DNA of 64,000 nucleotides from DASZHA01 sp049644325 (GTDB taxonomy: Bacteria; Chloroflexota; Dormibacteria; DASZGP01): positions 1-64,000 of the forward strand of contig JBARRR010000041.1 of assembly GCA_049644325.1 (NCBI GenBank), read 5' to 3'. The notes under the pieces are model-generated. The model saw only the letters and a program-made list of their open reading frames with translations, made no database searches and had not been told where the DNA came from. The translations under genes were made by a program, and so were the position numbers. This document shows positions 19,009 to 27,918 of the stretch, one piece after another. How positions within the stretch are numbered: the stretch's first letter is position 1; each line of letters starts with the position of its first letter.

Positions 19009-19950
19009 TCAGCCCTTCTTCATCAGCCGGTCGACGACCCCGACCAGCTCCTTGACCGCGGCCGCCGACTTCGCCAGCTGGCGCTTCTCGGTGGCATTCA
19101 GGTCGATCTCGACCACCTCCTCGAGACCTTCGGCGCCGAGCTTGCAGGGAACGCCAATGAACAGCCCCCGGTAGCCGAACTCGCCCTTGAGTGAGGCGGC
19201 GCAGGGGAGGATGCGCTTCTGGTCGAGCACGATCGAGTCGACCATCTCGGCCACCGCCGCGCTGGGGGCGTAGAACGCGGAGCCGGTCTTGAGCAGGGCC
19301 ACGACCTCGGCGCCGCCGTCGCGGGCGCGCTGAACGATGGCCGCCAACCGTTTCTTCTCGATCAGCTTCTCCACCGGCACCCCGGCGACGGTCGTATAGC
19401 GCGTCAGCGGCACCATGGTGTCGCCATGGCCGCCAAGGACGTAGGCCTGGACGTCGCGCACCGAGACGCTCAGTTCATCGGCGATGAAGCTGCGAAAACG
19501 GGCGGTGTCGAGGACGCCGGCCATGCCGATAACGCGCTCACGCGGGAATCCCGAGGTCTTGAGGGCGACGTGGCACATGGCGTCCAGCGGGTTGCTGACG
19601 ACGATCAGGATGGTCTTGGGTGACACCTTGACCAGCTTCTGGGTGACCTCGCGGACGATCCTCATGTTGGTCTCGACCAGGTCGTCGCGGCTCATGCCCG
19701 GCTTGCGGGGAAGGCCCGAGGTGATCACGCAGATATCGGAGCCGGCGGTGTCCCGATAGTTGTTGGTCCCCGTGACGTAGGTGTCGTAGCCGACCACCGG
19801 GCCCGCCTCCCGGAGGTCGAGCGCCTTGCCCTGGGGCAGACCCTCGACGATGTCGACCATGACCAGGTCGGCGTAGTCACGCTCCGCCAGCCGCTGCACC
19901 AGGGTCGCGCCCACGTTGCCCGCGCCGACGACCGTGATCTTCTTCCGCAT
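19009..19950 (-). CDS. mdh: Malate dehydrogenase (LDH-like type)
   Basis: A 313-residue NAD-dependent enzyme of the TCA cycle interconverting malate and oxaloacetate. Rossmann motif GAGNVGA at residues 9-15; the substrate loop reads GLPRKPGMSRDDL, where Arg instead of Gln marks malate rather than lactate specificity; the catalytic His is in LGGHGDTMVPL. Length is normal. A GGAGG ribosome-binding site lies about 8 bases before the ATG, so this gene, unlike many neighbours, has a leader. It is divergent from the sdh operon, the next TCA enzyme. Confidence 0.93.
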   Translation of the reverse strand: MRKKITVVGAGNVGATLVQRLAERDYADLVMVDIVEGLPQGKALDLREAGPVVGYDTYVTGTNNYRDTAGSDICVITSGLPRKPGMSRDDLVETNMRIVREVTQKLVKVSPKTILIVVSNPLDAMCHVALKTSGFPRERVIGMAGVLDTARFRSFIADELSVSVRDVQAYVLGGHGDTMVPLTRYTTVAGVPVEKLIEKKRLAAIVQRARDGGAEVVALLKTGSAFYAPSAAVAEMVDSIVLDQKRILPCAASLKGEFGYRGLFIGVPCKLGAEGLEEVVEIDLNATEKRQLAKSAAAVKELVGVVDRLMKKG

Positions 19951-20004
19951 CAGGTTCCTCCAACACCTCGAACTCGCGCTCGGATATCGCGCCGGACCCC
20001 GCGG

Positions 20005-20010
20005 ATGATA
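20005..20010 (-). promoter_or_regulatory. Possible -10 box for mdh
   Basis: TATCAT on the minus strand, about 54 bases upstream of the mdh ATG, would give a leader of about 50 bases containing the GGAGG ribosome-binding site. No good -35 is seen. Confidence 0.3.
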
Positions 20011-20079
20011 GCAACGCCGCTAAACTTGCGCGGGAACAAACGCCGAATTCGTCTAGACAGGGTGAGCCAAGGTTAGAAA

Positions 20080-20871
20080 GTGGCCGAAGCCATAAGCGCG
20101 CCTCCGGCGGAGACCAAGCCTCCCAGCCAGGTGACTAACGCTCCCTGGTGGGCGTACTCGGTGTTCTTCATGGGCATCCAGACGCTCTTCGGCATCTACG
20201 TGCTGCTCGTAGTGCTCTTCGACTTCCGTAATGCCACCGCCGACCCCTACCTGTCACCCTTCTTCTCGCCGCTGCTTCCCGCCGCCACCATCGGCGCGCT
20301 GGTGATCAGCCCCGGGATCTACATCGTCTGGTCACCCCTGCTGTTCCGAGCCAGCTGCTACTACTACCGCAAGGCCTACCACCGCGCCTTCTTCGCGCCT
20401 CCTGCGTGCGCCAAGCCGCCGCCCACGATGCTGCAGCGGGTCAGGTACAAAGGCGAAGAGTCGTTGCCATGGGTGTTCAACAACCTGCACCGCTTCTTCC
20501 TATACACCGCGATCGTCAACGTCGCCTTCCTGCTGGCTGACTTCATCAATGCGTTCGTGGTCCACGAAGGCGCCAGCAAGGGCCACCTGATGATCGGGCT
20601 GGGGACATTGGTGCTGGGCGTCAACGTGCTGATGCTTTCGGCCTACACCTTCGGCTGCCACGCTTTCCGGCACCTGGCTGGCGGCAGCCTCGACTGCTAC
20701 TCCTGCAGCTGGACGGCGCGGACCCGCCGCAGCCTTTGGCAGAAGGTCACCGCCCTCAACGAGCGCCACGGACTCTTCGCCCTGGTCAGCCTCTTCACGG
20801 TATGGGGCGCCGACGTCTACGTCCGGCTCTTCGTCCACGGCATCATCGCCGACCCCAGGATCATTTTCTGA
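20080..20871 (+). CDS. sdhC: Succinate dehydrogenase membrane anchor (actinobacterial Sdh1-type SdhC)
   Basis: A 263-residue membrane protein with about five TM helices (near 25-47, 65-88, 138-160, 168-190, 230-250) directly upstream of sdhA. It is much larger than the classic 120-residue SdhC. Cys93, Cys110, Cys193, His194, His198, Cys206 and Cys209 cluster in two short stretches, one of them GCHAFRHLAGGSLDCYSC. In mycobacterial Sdh1 the anchor is reported to hold a membrane Rieske-type cluster, and these residues could do the same; that assignment is inference. The GTG start is taken at 20080. Confidence 0.72.
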   Translation: MAEAISAPPAETKPPSQVTNAPWWAYSVFFMGIQTLFGIYVLLVVLFDFRNATADPYLSPFFSPLLPAATIGALVISPGIYIVWSPLLFRASCYYYRKAYHRAFFAPPACAKPPPTMLQRVRYKGEESLPWVFNNLHRFFLYTAIVNVAFLLADFINAFVVHEGASKGHLMIGLGTLVLGVNVLMLSAYTFGCHAFRHLAGGSLDCYSCSWTARTRRSLWQKVTALNERHGLFALVSLFTVWGADVYVRLFVHGIIADPRIIF

Positions 20872-20902
20872 CCTTGGCAGCCGCGGGCGGGAGGGCAGGC
20901 CG

Positions 20903-22678
20903 ATGACCCTCGACGAGCGCTACGAAACCCACGACTACGACGTCATCGTCATCGGCGCCGGCGGTGCGGGGCTCCGGGCGTCGATCGCGGCTGCCCAGGC
21001 CGGCGTCAAGACCGCGGTGATTTGCAAGTCGCTGCTGGGCAAGGCCCACACCGTCATGGCCGAGGGCGGGGTCGCCGCGTCGCTGGGCAACGTCGACCCC
21101 GAGGACGGCTGGAAGGTCCACTTCTCCGACACCATGAAAGGCGGCAAGGGGCTCAACAACTGGCGGATGGCGGAGATCTTCGCCAAGGAGGCGCCCGACC
21201 GGGTGCTGGAGCTGGAGCGGTGGGGCGCCATCTTCGACCGCACCCCCACAGGCAAGATCAACCAGCGGCCGTTCGGGGCCCATAGCTACAGGCGGCTGGC
21301 CCACATCGGCGACCGCACCGGCCTGGAGCTGATCCGTAGCCTCCAGGACAAGGGCATCCACTCGGGCATCGACGTCTTCATGGAGTACACCATGACCCGG
21401 CTAATCCAGGACGCCGACGGCCGCGTCGCGGGCATCTTCGGCTACCGCCGTGAGGACGGCCGCTTCGTCGTCTTCCGGGCCAAGGCTGTGGTCTTCGCCA
21501 CCGGCGGGTGGGGCAAGGTCTTCAAGTTCACCAGCAACTCATGGGAGTCGACGGGTGACGGCCTGGCGATGGCCTTCGAGGCGGGCGCCGAGCTCATCGA
21601 CCTCGAGTTCGTCCAGTTCCACCCAACGGGCATGATCTGGCCTCCGGGCGCGCGGGGGATCCTCGTCACCGAGGCGGTCCGGGGGGAGGGTGGACGGCTC
21701 AAGAACAGCGAGGGCCGGCGCTTCATGGAGGACTACGACCCCGACCGCATGGAGCTCAGCGCCCGGGACATCGTGGCCCGCTCGATCTACAAGGAGGTCG
21801 AAGCCGGTCGTGGCTCACCCCACGGCGGCGCCTTCCTCGACATCACCCACCGGGGTGCGGACTACATCAAGCGCAAGCTGCCCAGCATGCACGAACAGTT
21901 CCTCAAGCTCGCCGACGTCGACATCACCAAGGAGCCGATGGAGGTGGGGCCCACGATTCACTACGTCATGGGGGGCATCAAGGTCGACCCCGAAACAGCG
22001 GAGTCGACCACCGTCCCCGGGCTCTTCGCCGCCGGTGAGGTGGCGGGAGGTTTGCATGGGGCCAACCGCCTGGGCGGCAACTCGCTGTCCGACATCCTCG
22101 TCTTCGGCCGGCGATCGGGGGAGGGAGCCGCCGCCTACGCCAAGGAGCGAGGGGAGGGTGTGGTCGACGAGTCCGCCATCGAGGCGGAGCGCCGGCTGCT
22201 GCTGAAGCCCTTCGAGAACCACGAAGCCGGCAAGCGCGAGAACCCCTTCCAGTTCATGGCCGAGATCCAGGAGATCAACGGCGAGTACAACGGCCTGGCC
22301 CGCACCGGCGAAGGCCTGGAGACTGGGCTCAGGAAGCTACTCGAGCTGAAGCCGCGGCTCGAAGACCTCGCTGTTCCGGAGTCGGTGATGTTCAACCCCG
22401 GCTGGCACGCCTGCCGCGACCAACGCTTCATGCTGGAAATCACCGAGGCCATGATCCGCGCCGGGATCGACCGCACCGAGAGCCGTGGCTCGCACTGGCG
22501 CCTCGACCACCTCGACCTCGACCCCGAGTGGGGCAAGGTCAACATCGTCTGCACCCTCAAGGAGGGCGAGGTGCAGCTGGAGAAGCGGCCCGCGGAGCCT
22601 ATGCCGCCGGAGCTCGCGGCCCTGATCGACGACAAGCCGGCGGTGAGCCAGGCCGCTCTGCAGGCGACCCGGCAGTGA
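20903..22678 (+). CDS. sdhA: Succinate dehydrogenase/fumarate reductase flavoprotein subunit
   Basis: A 591-residue flavoprotein that oxidises succinate to fumarate. The FAD-binding GxGxxG is at residues 17-22 (GAGGAG); the His of GKAHTVMAEGG is the expected covalent flavinylation site. Active-site stretches FHPTG, GEGGRLKNSEG and RGSPHGGAFLDITHRG are present, as is HYVMGGIKVD. Length and order match Sdh1-type A subunits. The gene follows sdhC by 31 bases and precedes the DUF1003-like gene by 25. Confidence 0.93.
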   Translation: MTLDERYETHDYDVIVIGAGGAGLRASIAAAQAGVKTAVICKSLLGKAHTVMAEGGVAASLGNVDPEDGWKVHFSDTMKGGKGLNNWRMAEIFAKEAPDRVLELERWGAIFDRTPTGKINQRPFGAHSYRRLAHIGDRTGLELIRSLQDKGIHSGIDVFMEYTMTRLIQDADGRVAGIFGYRREDGRFVVFRAKAVVFATGGWGKVFKFTSNSWESTGDGLAMAFEAGAELIDLEFVQFHPTGMIWPPGARGILVTEAVRGEGGRLKNSEGRRFMEDYDPDRMELSARDIVARSIYKEVEAGRGSPHGGAFLDITHRGADYIKRKLPSMHEQFLKLADVDITKEPMEVGPTIHYVMGGIKVDPETAESTTVPGLFAAGEVAGGLHGANRLGGNSLSDILVFGRRSGEGAAAYAKERGEGVVDESAIEAERRLLLKPFENHEAGKRENPFQFMAEIQEINGEYNGLARTGEGLETGLRKLLELKPRLEDLAVPESVMFNPGWHACRDQRFMLEITEAMIRAGIDRTESRGSHWRLDHLDLDPEWGKVNIVCTLKEGEVQLEKRPAEPMPPELAALIDDKPAVSQAALQATRQ

Positions 22679-22703
22679 AGCGCACCTTCAGGGAGACCAG
22701 AGA

Positions 22704-23198
22704 ATGAGCTCATCCCTCACCGCCGAGCACCAGGCCCGGGACGACAAAATCCGGCAGGCTCCACAGGACCATCACCCCAAGCTGGTCAGCCACAAGGAGG
22801 TCCGGGCCAAGATTCATGGCACCGGCCCGATGGGGCGGTTCAACGACCAGCTGGCGCTGCTGATCACCAAGGGCGTAGGCACCATGTGGTGCGCCTACCT
22901 GTTCGCGCTGCTGGCCATCCTCGGCTTCCCCGGCCTCACCTTCGACAATGGTGTCCAGCTGGTCGTCGCGACCCCGCACGACTACGTCCAGTGGATCAGC
23001 ACCACCTTCCTCCAGCTTGTCCTCCTGGCCGTGATCATGGTCGGTCAAAACGTCATCTCCGTTGCCCAGGACGCCCGCGCCGAGTCGGACCACGACACCC
23101 TGATTGCGCTGCACGAGATGTCCAAGCAGCAGATCAACATCCTCGAGGGACAGAACAAGATCCTCGACCTGATCGAGAACAAGGTCGTGAAGGCATAG
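22704..23198 (+). CDS. DUF1003-like two-helix membrane protein inside the sdh operon
   Basis: A 164-residue protein with a polar N-terminal 50 residues, two TM helices (about 62-82 and 95-118) and a C-terminal amphipathic helix (ESDHDTLIALHEMSKQQ). The stretch after the second helix, VGQNVISVAQDARAESDHD, resembles the DUF1003 pattern of a TM helix followed by MSQNRQ..KDR. AGGGAG precedes the ATG. It sits between sdhA and sdhB on the same strand with short gaps, so it is almost surely co-transcribed; a role in assembly or anchoring of the complex is a guess. Confidence 0.7.
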   Translation: MSSSLTAEHQARDDKIRQAPQDHHPKLVSHKEVRAKIHGTGPMGRFNDQLALLITKGVGTMWCAYLFALLAILGFPGLTFDNGVQLVVATPHDYVQWISTTFLQLVLLAVIMVGQNVISVAQDARAESDHDTLIALHEMSKQQINILEGQNKILDLIENKVVKA

Positions 23199-23210
23199 AT
23201 GGACAGCTGA

Positions 23211-23966
23211 ATGGCGGTATTCAAGGTCTTTCGCGGCGACAGCTCCGGCGGCAAGGAGGAGGCGTACGACGTCCCTGACGTCCCCGGCCAGGTGGTCCTC
23301 GACGCGATGCACTACATCCAGGCCAACCAGTCCCAGGACCTGGCGGTGCGATGGAACTGCAAGGCGGCCAAATGCGGCTCCTGCTCGGCCGAGATCAACG
23401 GCAAGCCCGGACTGATGTGCAAGACGCGCGTTGACCAATTTGGCGAAGAGGAGATCCACGTCCACCCCATGAAGACGTTCCCGCTGATCAAGGACCTGGT
23501 GACCGATGTCAGCTGGAACTACAAGGTCAACAAGAAGATCCCGCCCTTCACCTATGCCAAGGACGAGCCGGTGCCCTTTGTCATGATGCAGGAGGACATC
23601 GATCGCGTCATCGAGTTCCGCAAGTGCATCGAATGCTTCATGTGCCAGGACGTCTGCCACGTGCTGCGCGAGCACGATGAGGGCAAGGACGAGTACTTCG
23701 GCCCTCGCTTCATGATCCGCATCGCGGGCCTGGAGATGCATCCCAAGGACATCCTCGATCGCACCGAGCTGACCCACGACGAGGCCGGCATCGGCCTCTG
23801 CAACATCACCAAGTGCTGCACCGAGGTCTGCCCCGAGCACATCCACATAACCGACAACGGGATCATCCCGATGAAAGAGCGCGTCGCCGACCGCTACTTC
23901 GACCCGATTCGGGCGGTCCTCCGCAAGCTTGCCCCCAAGAAGGAGCGAGTCCCTGCGACCGACTGA
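23211..23966 (+). CDS. sdhB: Succinate dehydrogenase/fumarate reductase iron-sulfur subunit
   Basis: A 251-residue subunit carrying electrons from FAD to quinone. The 2Fe-2S ligands lie in WNCKAAKCGSCSAEINGK plus the following LMCKT; the 4Fe-4S and 3Fe-4S ligands lie in CIECFMCQDVCHV and CNITKCCTEVCPE. Length is typical. Start ATG at 23211, 12 bases after the DUF1003-like gene. With the anchor at 20080 and the flavoprotein this completes one Sdh complex. Confidence 0.93.
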   Translation: MAVFKVFRGDSSGGKEEAYDVPDVPGQVVLDAMHYIQANQSQDLAVRWNCKAAKCGSCSAEINGKPGLMCKTRVDQFGEEEIHVHPMKTFPLIKDLVTDVSWNYKVNKKIPPFTYAKDEPVPFVMMQEDIDRVIEFRKCIECFMCQDVCHVLREHDEGKDEYFGPRFMIRIAGLEMHPKDILDRTELTHDEAGIGLCNITKCCTEVCPEHIHITDNGIIPMKERVADRYFDPIRAVLRKLAPKKERVPATD

Positions 23967-23999
23967 CCCGCGGGAGCCGGCCGGGCTCGGGCGCCTGAC

Positions 24000-25328
24000 A
24001 TGACCGGCGTCGCCAGGGGAGGGGAGCGGAGCCCGGGCGACGCGATCAAGCACCGACTCTGGCTTGAGTGGAGGTCCCTATCGCGGATGCGCACCGCGGT
24101 CATCCTGCTGGCGATCGTCGCCGGCCTCAGCATCGTTGCCACCGAGCTGCCCCAGCGCGCCATCCAACCGGAGCGCGCCAGTGGTTGGATCCAGGCGCAC
24201 GCGCTTCTTGGTCCGTGGTTCGACCGGCTGGGCTTCTTTGCCGTCTACGAGTCCTGGCCCCTGATCGCGGCGGTGGTATTGATGTACGTCTCGCTGGGCA
24301 ATTGCGTCATCACCCGAGGCATGGCCCTGTACCGACGCTGGCGCAAGAAGCTGCCCCGCAACCCCCAGTTCCTGGGCGAGGCCGGCAGCCTTGTCTTCCA
24401 CCTCAGCTTCTTCGTCCTGCTCTTCGGCGTGCTCTTCAACCTTGCCGCCGGGTTCACCGCCTTCGTCAACGTGGTCGAGGGGGACTCGGTGGTGGAGGCG
24501 CGGCCTTCGTACGACCAGATCGAGGAGGGCGTCCTCTTCAACCCCTCGGCCCACCGTGGCTTCGAGGTCCGGGTCGACAAGTTCAACGCCACCTACTACA
24601 ACGACGGCCGGCCGTCGGACTTTGTCAGCCACACCGAGGTCTTCGACCAGGGCAAGAAGGTCGCCGAGAAGGACATCAGGGTCAACGAGTACCTGGCCTA
24701 CGACGACGTCAAGTTCTACCAGGCCAACTATGGCTGGGCGCCCGTGATCCAGGTATACGACCCGGCCGGCAAGCTGATCTACGACCAGCCGGTGGTGTTC
24801 TTCGGCGATCCCCAGCTCTCCAATGGGGTTATGAAGGTGCCGGCAGCCGGACCCCCGGGGCAGCAGCTGGGGGCCCGGATGTTCTTTGTGCCCGACCTCC
24901 AGGGCGGCGGCCAGGACACCCGCGCCGGCACCGCCAACCCCAATAACCCGGCCATCTCCATGATCCTGTTCCAGGGCGACCTCCACGCCAACCGAGTCCA
25001 GAACGTCTACGACCTGGATGTCAGCCAGATGAAGACGCTATGGCAGGGCGGCCTGCTGCTGGGACAGACCGTCCAGGTACCGGGGGGATACCGGGTCAGC
25101 TTCGCGCGCCTGGCCCGGTACACAGGGCTGCAGGCGACCTACGCTCCGGGCCTCCCCATCATCTACGGCGCCTTCGTCCTGATGCTGGGGGGTCTGCTGG
25201 TCCGGCTCTACCTGCGGCCGGTGCTCGAATGGCAGCAGGCGCGCCGGAGGCAGGCGCAAGCCGTCAACCCGACGACCCCGCAGGGCGTGGTCCTGGGCCC
25301 CGCGCCCGGCCGATCCAGCCCCGGTTGA
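24000..25328 (+). CDS. Cytochrome c biogenesis protein, ResB/Ccs1 family
   Basis: A 442-residue membrane protein: TM helices near 31-50, 83-105 and 128-150, a large extracytoplasmic domain, and a last TM helix near 385-410. ResB (Ccs1) works with ResC (CcsA) in system II to deliver and attach haem to apocytochrome c outside the membrane. Signature stretches are RTAVILLAIVAGLSIVATELPQ and HLSFFVLLFGVLFNLAAGF, and VNEYLAYDDVKFYQANYGW in the soluble domain. No resC/ccsA or ccdA is adjacent. It follows sdhB by 33 bases, so it may be read through from the sdh operon. Confidence 0.82.
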   Translation: MTGVARGGERSPGDAIKHRLWLEWRSLSRMRTAVILLAIVAGLSIVATELPQRAIQPERASGWIQAHALLGPWFDRLGFFAVYESWPLIAAVVLMYVSLGNCVITRGMALYRRWRKKLPRNPQFLGEAGSLVFHLSFFVLLFGVLFNLAAGFTAFVNVVEGDSVVEARPSYDQIEEGVLFNPSAHRGFEVRVDKFNATYYNDGRPSDFVSHTEVFDQGKKVAEKDIRVNEYLAYDDVKFYQANYGWAPVIQVYDPAGKLIYDQPVVFFGDPQLSNGVMKVPAAGPPGQQLGARMFFVPDLQGGGQDTRAGTANPNNPAISMILFQGDLHANRVQNVYDLDVSQMKTLWQGGLLLGQTVQVPGGYRVSFARLARYTGLQATYAPGLPIIYGAFVLMLGGLLVRLYLRPVLEWQQARRRQAQAVNPTTPQGVVLGPAPGRSSPG

Positions 25329-26716
25329 CCGCCGTGGATCCCACCGAGGAGTGGCGCCGGCCTCCGCGGTGGCGGCGCTGGGAGATCTGGGGTGTAGCCG
25401 CCGTCATCGCGGTGGCCGGTGCGCTGCGCTTCCACGAGTTCACGCTGGCGCCGGTCCTGGCCGACAACCAGGACCCGCTGCAGTTCGGCTGGGCCGGGCT
25501 GACCCTGATCACCAAGCACGTCCCCTACGCCTGGGAATACTTCAGCGCCTACCACTACGAGGTCTACCGCTACAGCAACGGCGATCTCTACAACCTGACT
25601 CACCCCTGGCTCAACCATCCGCCCCTGTTCTCGCTGCTGATCGGGGGATGGGCCTATCTACTCGGGGCCCGAGAGCTGGGCGACGTTACCCTGAGCATGA
25701 TTCGCCCGGTCGCCATCATCCTGGGGCTGATCTCGATGTACCTGGCCTACATCCTCGGGCGCCGGGTGCTGGGATCCCGAGCCACGATGGTGGGACTGGT
25801 GCTGCTGGCTGTCTCCCCGGGGGCCGTCCTCCTCGGCCGGGAGGTTGAGACCGAAGCCCTGTTGGCGCCAATGCTGCTGGGAGGACTGATCCTGGTGCAC
25901 CGTCTCCACACCGGGGAGGGCGGGCGCCTCGAGGTCGGCGGCGTGGTCGCGCTGTGCCTGCTGATGCCTCTGGTCAAGGTCTCAGGCGTGGTCCTGGCCG
26001 GGGGCCTGGCCGTCGTCCTCATCGCATCGGGGCGGTGGCGGCTGGCGGCTGCCAGCGTGCTCGCCGGTGCCGCCGGCTTTGGGTTGTTCGCCGTCTACGG
26101 GGCCCTCTTCGACTTCAACCTGTGGCTGGCGGTGCTGGCCGAGTGGCAGACGCACCGGCACGGGCTGATGGCGGGGTTCGAGTTCCTCAGCGACAACGCC
26201 GGCATCGGCAGGACCTTCCACGACGGCTGGTGGCTGCTGGGCCTGCTTGGCCTGGGCGCCATCATCGTTCGCGGCCGTACGGGCCCCAGACCGATGCTCC
26301 TGGCGACCACCGTCGCCGTCTACGCCGCCGGTATGACGGCTATCGGCGACGTGCTGGTCCAGGGACGGTACGCCTGGTACCGCATCGTTCTGTACCCCAT
26401 CCTCTACACCGTTGCGGGCTACCTTGTCTGGCAATCCGTGAAGCGCCCTTCAGTGCCGGGCCTTCTGCTGGTCTTGGTCCTCGGCGGCGCCACCGCCTTC
26501 ACGGCGATCAACGGCAAGCTCTTCACGCCCAACCCCTACCTGCTGGTGGCGGTGGTGAGCCTCGGGGTACTGCCGGCGGCGATCATGCTCTGGCGCAGTG
26601 AGTCGAGCGGCTGGCCGCGGATCGCCCAGGCCAGTGCCGCGGCGCTGATGCTGGCGGTGGTGGCGGCCAGCATTGTCGAGAGCTGGAACCTGGCCCAGAT
26701 CTACCGGCAGATCTAG
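25325..26716 (+). CDS. Membrane glycosyltransferase, PMT/GT39-like (ArnT-type fold)
   Basis: A 463-residue protein with about 11-12 TM helices. The first extracytoplasmic loop after TM1 (ADNQDPLQFGW) and the following HPPLFSLLIGGWAYLLG resemble the PMT_2/GT39 glycosyltransferases that use polyprenyl-linked sugars on the outer face of the membrane. The acceptor cannot be told. The start is taken as TTG at 25325, which overlaps the ResB stop as TTGA; GTG at 25334 is an equally good alternative. The longer open frame upstream lies inside resB. Confidence 0.65.
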   Translation: MTAVDPTEEWRRPPRWRRWEIWGVAAVIAVAGALRFHEFTLAPVLADNQDPLQFGWAGLTLITKHVPYAWEYFSAYHYEVYRYSNGDLYNLTHPWLNHPPLFSLLIGGWAYLLGARELGDVTLSMIRPVAIILGLISMYLAYILGRRVLGSRATMVGLVLLAVSPGAVLLGREVETEALLAPMLLGGLILVHRLHTGEGGRLEVGGVVALCLLMPLVKVSGVVLAGGLAVVLIASGRWRLAAASVLAGAAGFGLFAVYGALFDFNLWLAVLAEWQTHRHGLMAGFEFLSDNAGIGRTFHDGWWLLGLLGLGAIIVRGRTGPRPMLLATTVAVYAAGMTAIGDVLVQGRYAWYRIVLYPILYTVAGYLVWQSVKRPSVPGLLLVLVLGGATAFTAINGKLFTPNPYLLVAVVSLGVLPAAIMLWRSESSGWPRIAQASAAALMLAVVAASIVESWNLAQIYRQI

Positions 26717-26727
26717 ACCCGGCGGGG

Positions 26728-27918
26728 TCAGACGCCCGCCTTCACCTCCTCCATCGCCGCCTGGAAACCGGGGATGGCCTTGTCGATCATGGCGTCGCTG
26801 GCGGTGCACGAGAGCCGGAAATAGCCGGGCATCTCCACCGCCACCCCGGGGAGCACGAAGACATCGTGCTCGGCGAGCTTCTCGGTGAAGGCGATGTCGT
26901 CCTCAACCGGTGCCTTGACCATGAGGTAGAACGTGGCCTCGGGAGTATGCGTCTCGTAACCCATCTCCGTCAGCGCCTCGACCAGCCGGTCACGCTTGCG
27001 CTGCAGGTGGGGTATATCGATGGATACCTTCTCCAGGTCGGGCGTCGCGTATTGCATCACGGCGTCAGGCACGCCGTAGCCGCCGGCCATGGCGGTCACC
27101 AGGAAGGCGATCCGGAGCCGCTCCCGGTCTGGCATCGAGGGCGGCATCGCGATGTAGCCCAGCCGCATGCCCGGGGTGAGGAGCGTCTTGCCATAGCTGT
27201 AGACCAGGAAGGTGTTGGGATAGAACTCGGTTGGGCTGTGGAACTCATTGCCGTCGAAGATGATCCGGTTGTAGGGCTCGTCCGAGATGATGAAGATGGG
27301 CCGGCCGTTCTTCTCGGACGCCGCCGTCAGCACCTCGGCCAGCCGCGCCAGTCGCGCCGGCGTGTAGATCTTCCCGGTGGGGTTGTGTGGCGTGTTGAGG
27401 ATCAGGGCTCGGGTCTGCGGCGTGATCGCGGCGGCGATGGCCTCGACGTCGATGTCGAAGGTTTCCCGGTCCATCGGCACCTTGACCGGCTCGGCGCCGT
27501 TGTAGCGGATCATGCCCTCGTAGAAAAACCAGGGCGGCGTGATGTAGATGACCTCGTCGGTCGGGCCCACCACCGTTCGCAGGATCATGGCGATGGCCGT
27601 CGAGGCGCCCTTGGTCATGGCGATGTCGTCGGGTTCGAACTCCAGCCCGATGACCTGGCGCAGCGTCGCCGCCACGGCCTGGGTTGCCACCGGCTCGCTC
27701 CGCTTGTAGGCGAACCAGTCCTTGTCCTGGGGTTCGATCCATTTGCGCAGCGCATCCACGAACCCCGGCACCGCCATCTCCTGGGGGTTGCCGGCGACGA
27801 AGTCGCTGATGCCGGGCTCCCCGGCGCGGCGGCTGTAGGCCGAGCTGGTGAAGAAGCCGACAAACGGCGTCATCGCCCGCGCGACCAGCTCGAAGTAGGG
27901 GTTGAGGTGGTCAGTCAT
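26728..27918 (-). CDS. PLP-dependent aminotransferase, class I/II
   Basis: A 396-residue fold-type I aminotransferase. Motifs: NTPHNPTGKIYTPARLA, the Asp/Tyr pair in ISDEPYNRIIF that holds PLP, the Schiff-base Lys in YSYGKTLLTPGMRLGY, and the carboxylate-binding Arg in GYFRLSCTAS near the C-terminus. It resembles aspartate aminotransferases, but the amino-donor specificity is not readable. The start is ATG at 27918 because it overlaps the stop of the upstream DUF1684 gene by 8 bases (ATGACTGA), implying coupled translation. Confidence 0.87.
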   Translation of the reverse strand: MTDHLNPYFELVARAMTPFVGFFTSSAYSRRAGEPGISDFVAGNPQEMAVPGFVDALRKWIEPQDKDWFAYKRSEPVATQAVAATLRQVIGLEFEPDDIAMTKGASTAIAMILRTVVGPTDEVIYITPPWFFYEGMIRYNGAEPVKVPMDRETFDIDVEAIAAAITPQTRALILNTPHNPTGKIYTPARLARLAEVLTAASEKNGRPIFIISDEPYNRIIFDGNEFHSPTEFYPNTFLVYSYGKTLLTPGMRLGYIAMPPSMPDRERLRIAFLVTAMAGGYGVPDAVMQYATPDLEKVSIDIPHLQRKRDRLVEALTEMGYETHTPEATFYLMVKAPVEDDIAFTEKLAEHDVFVLPGVAVEMPGYFRLSCTASDAMIDKAIPGFQAAMEEVKAGV

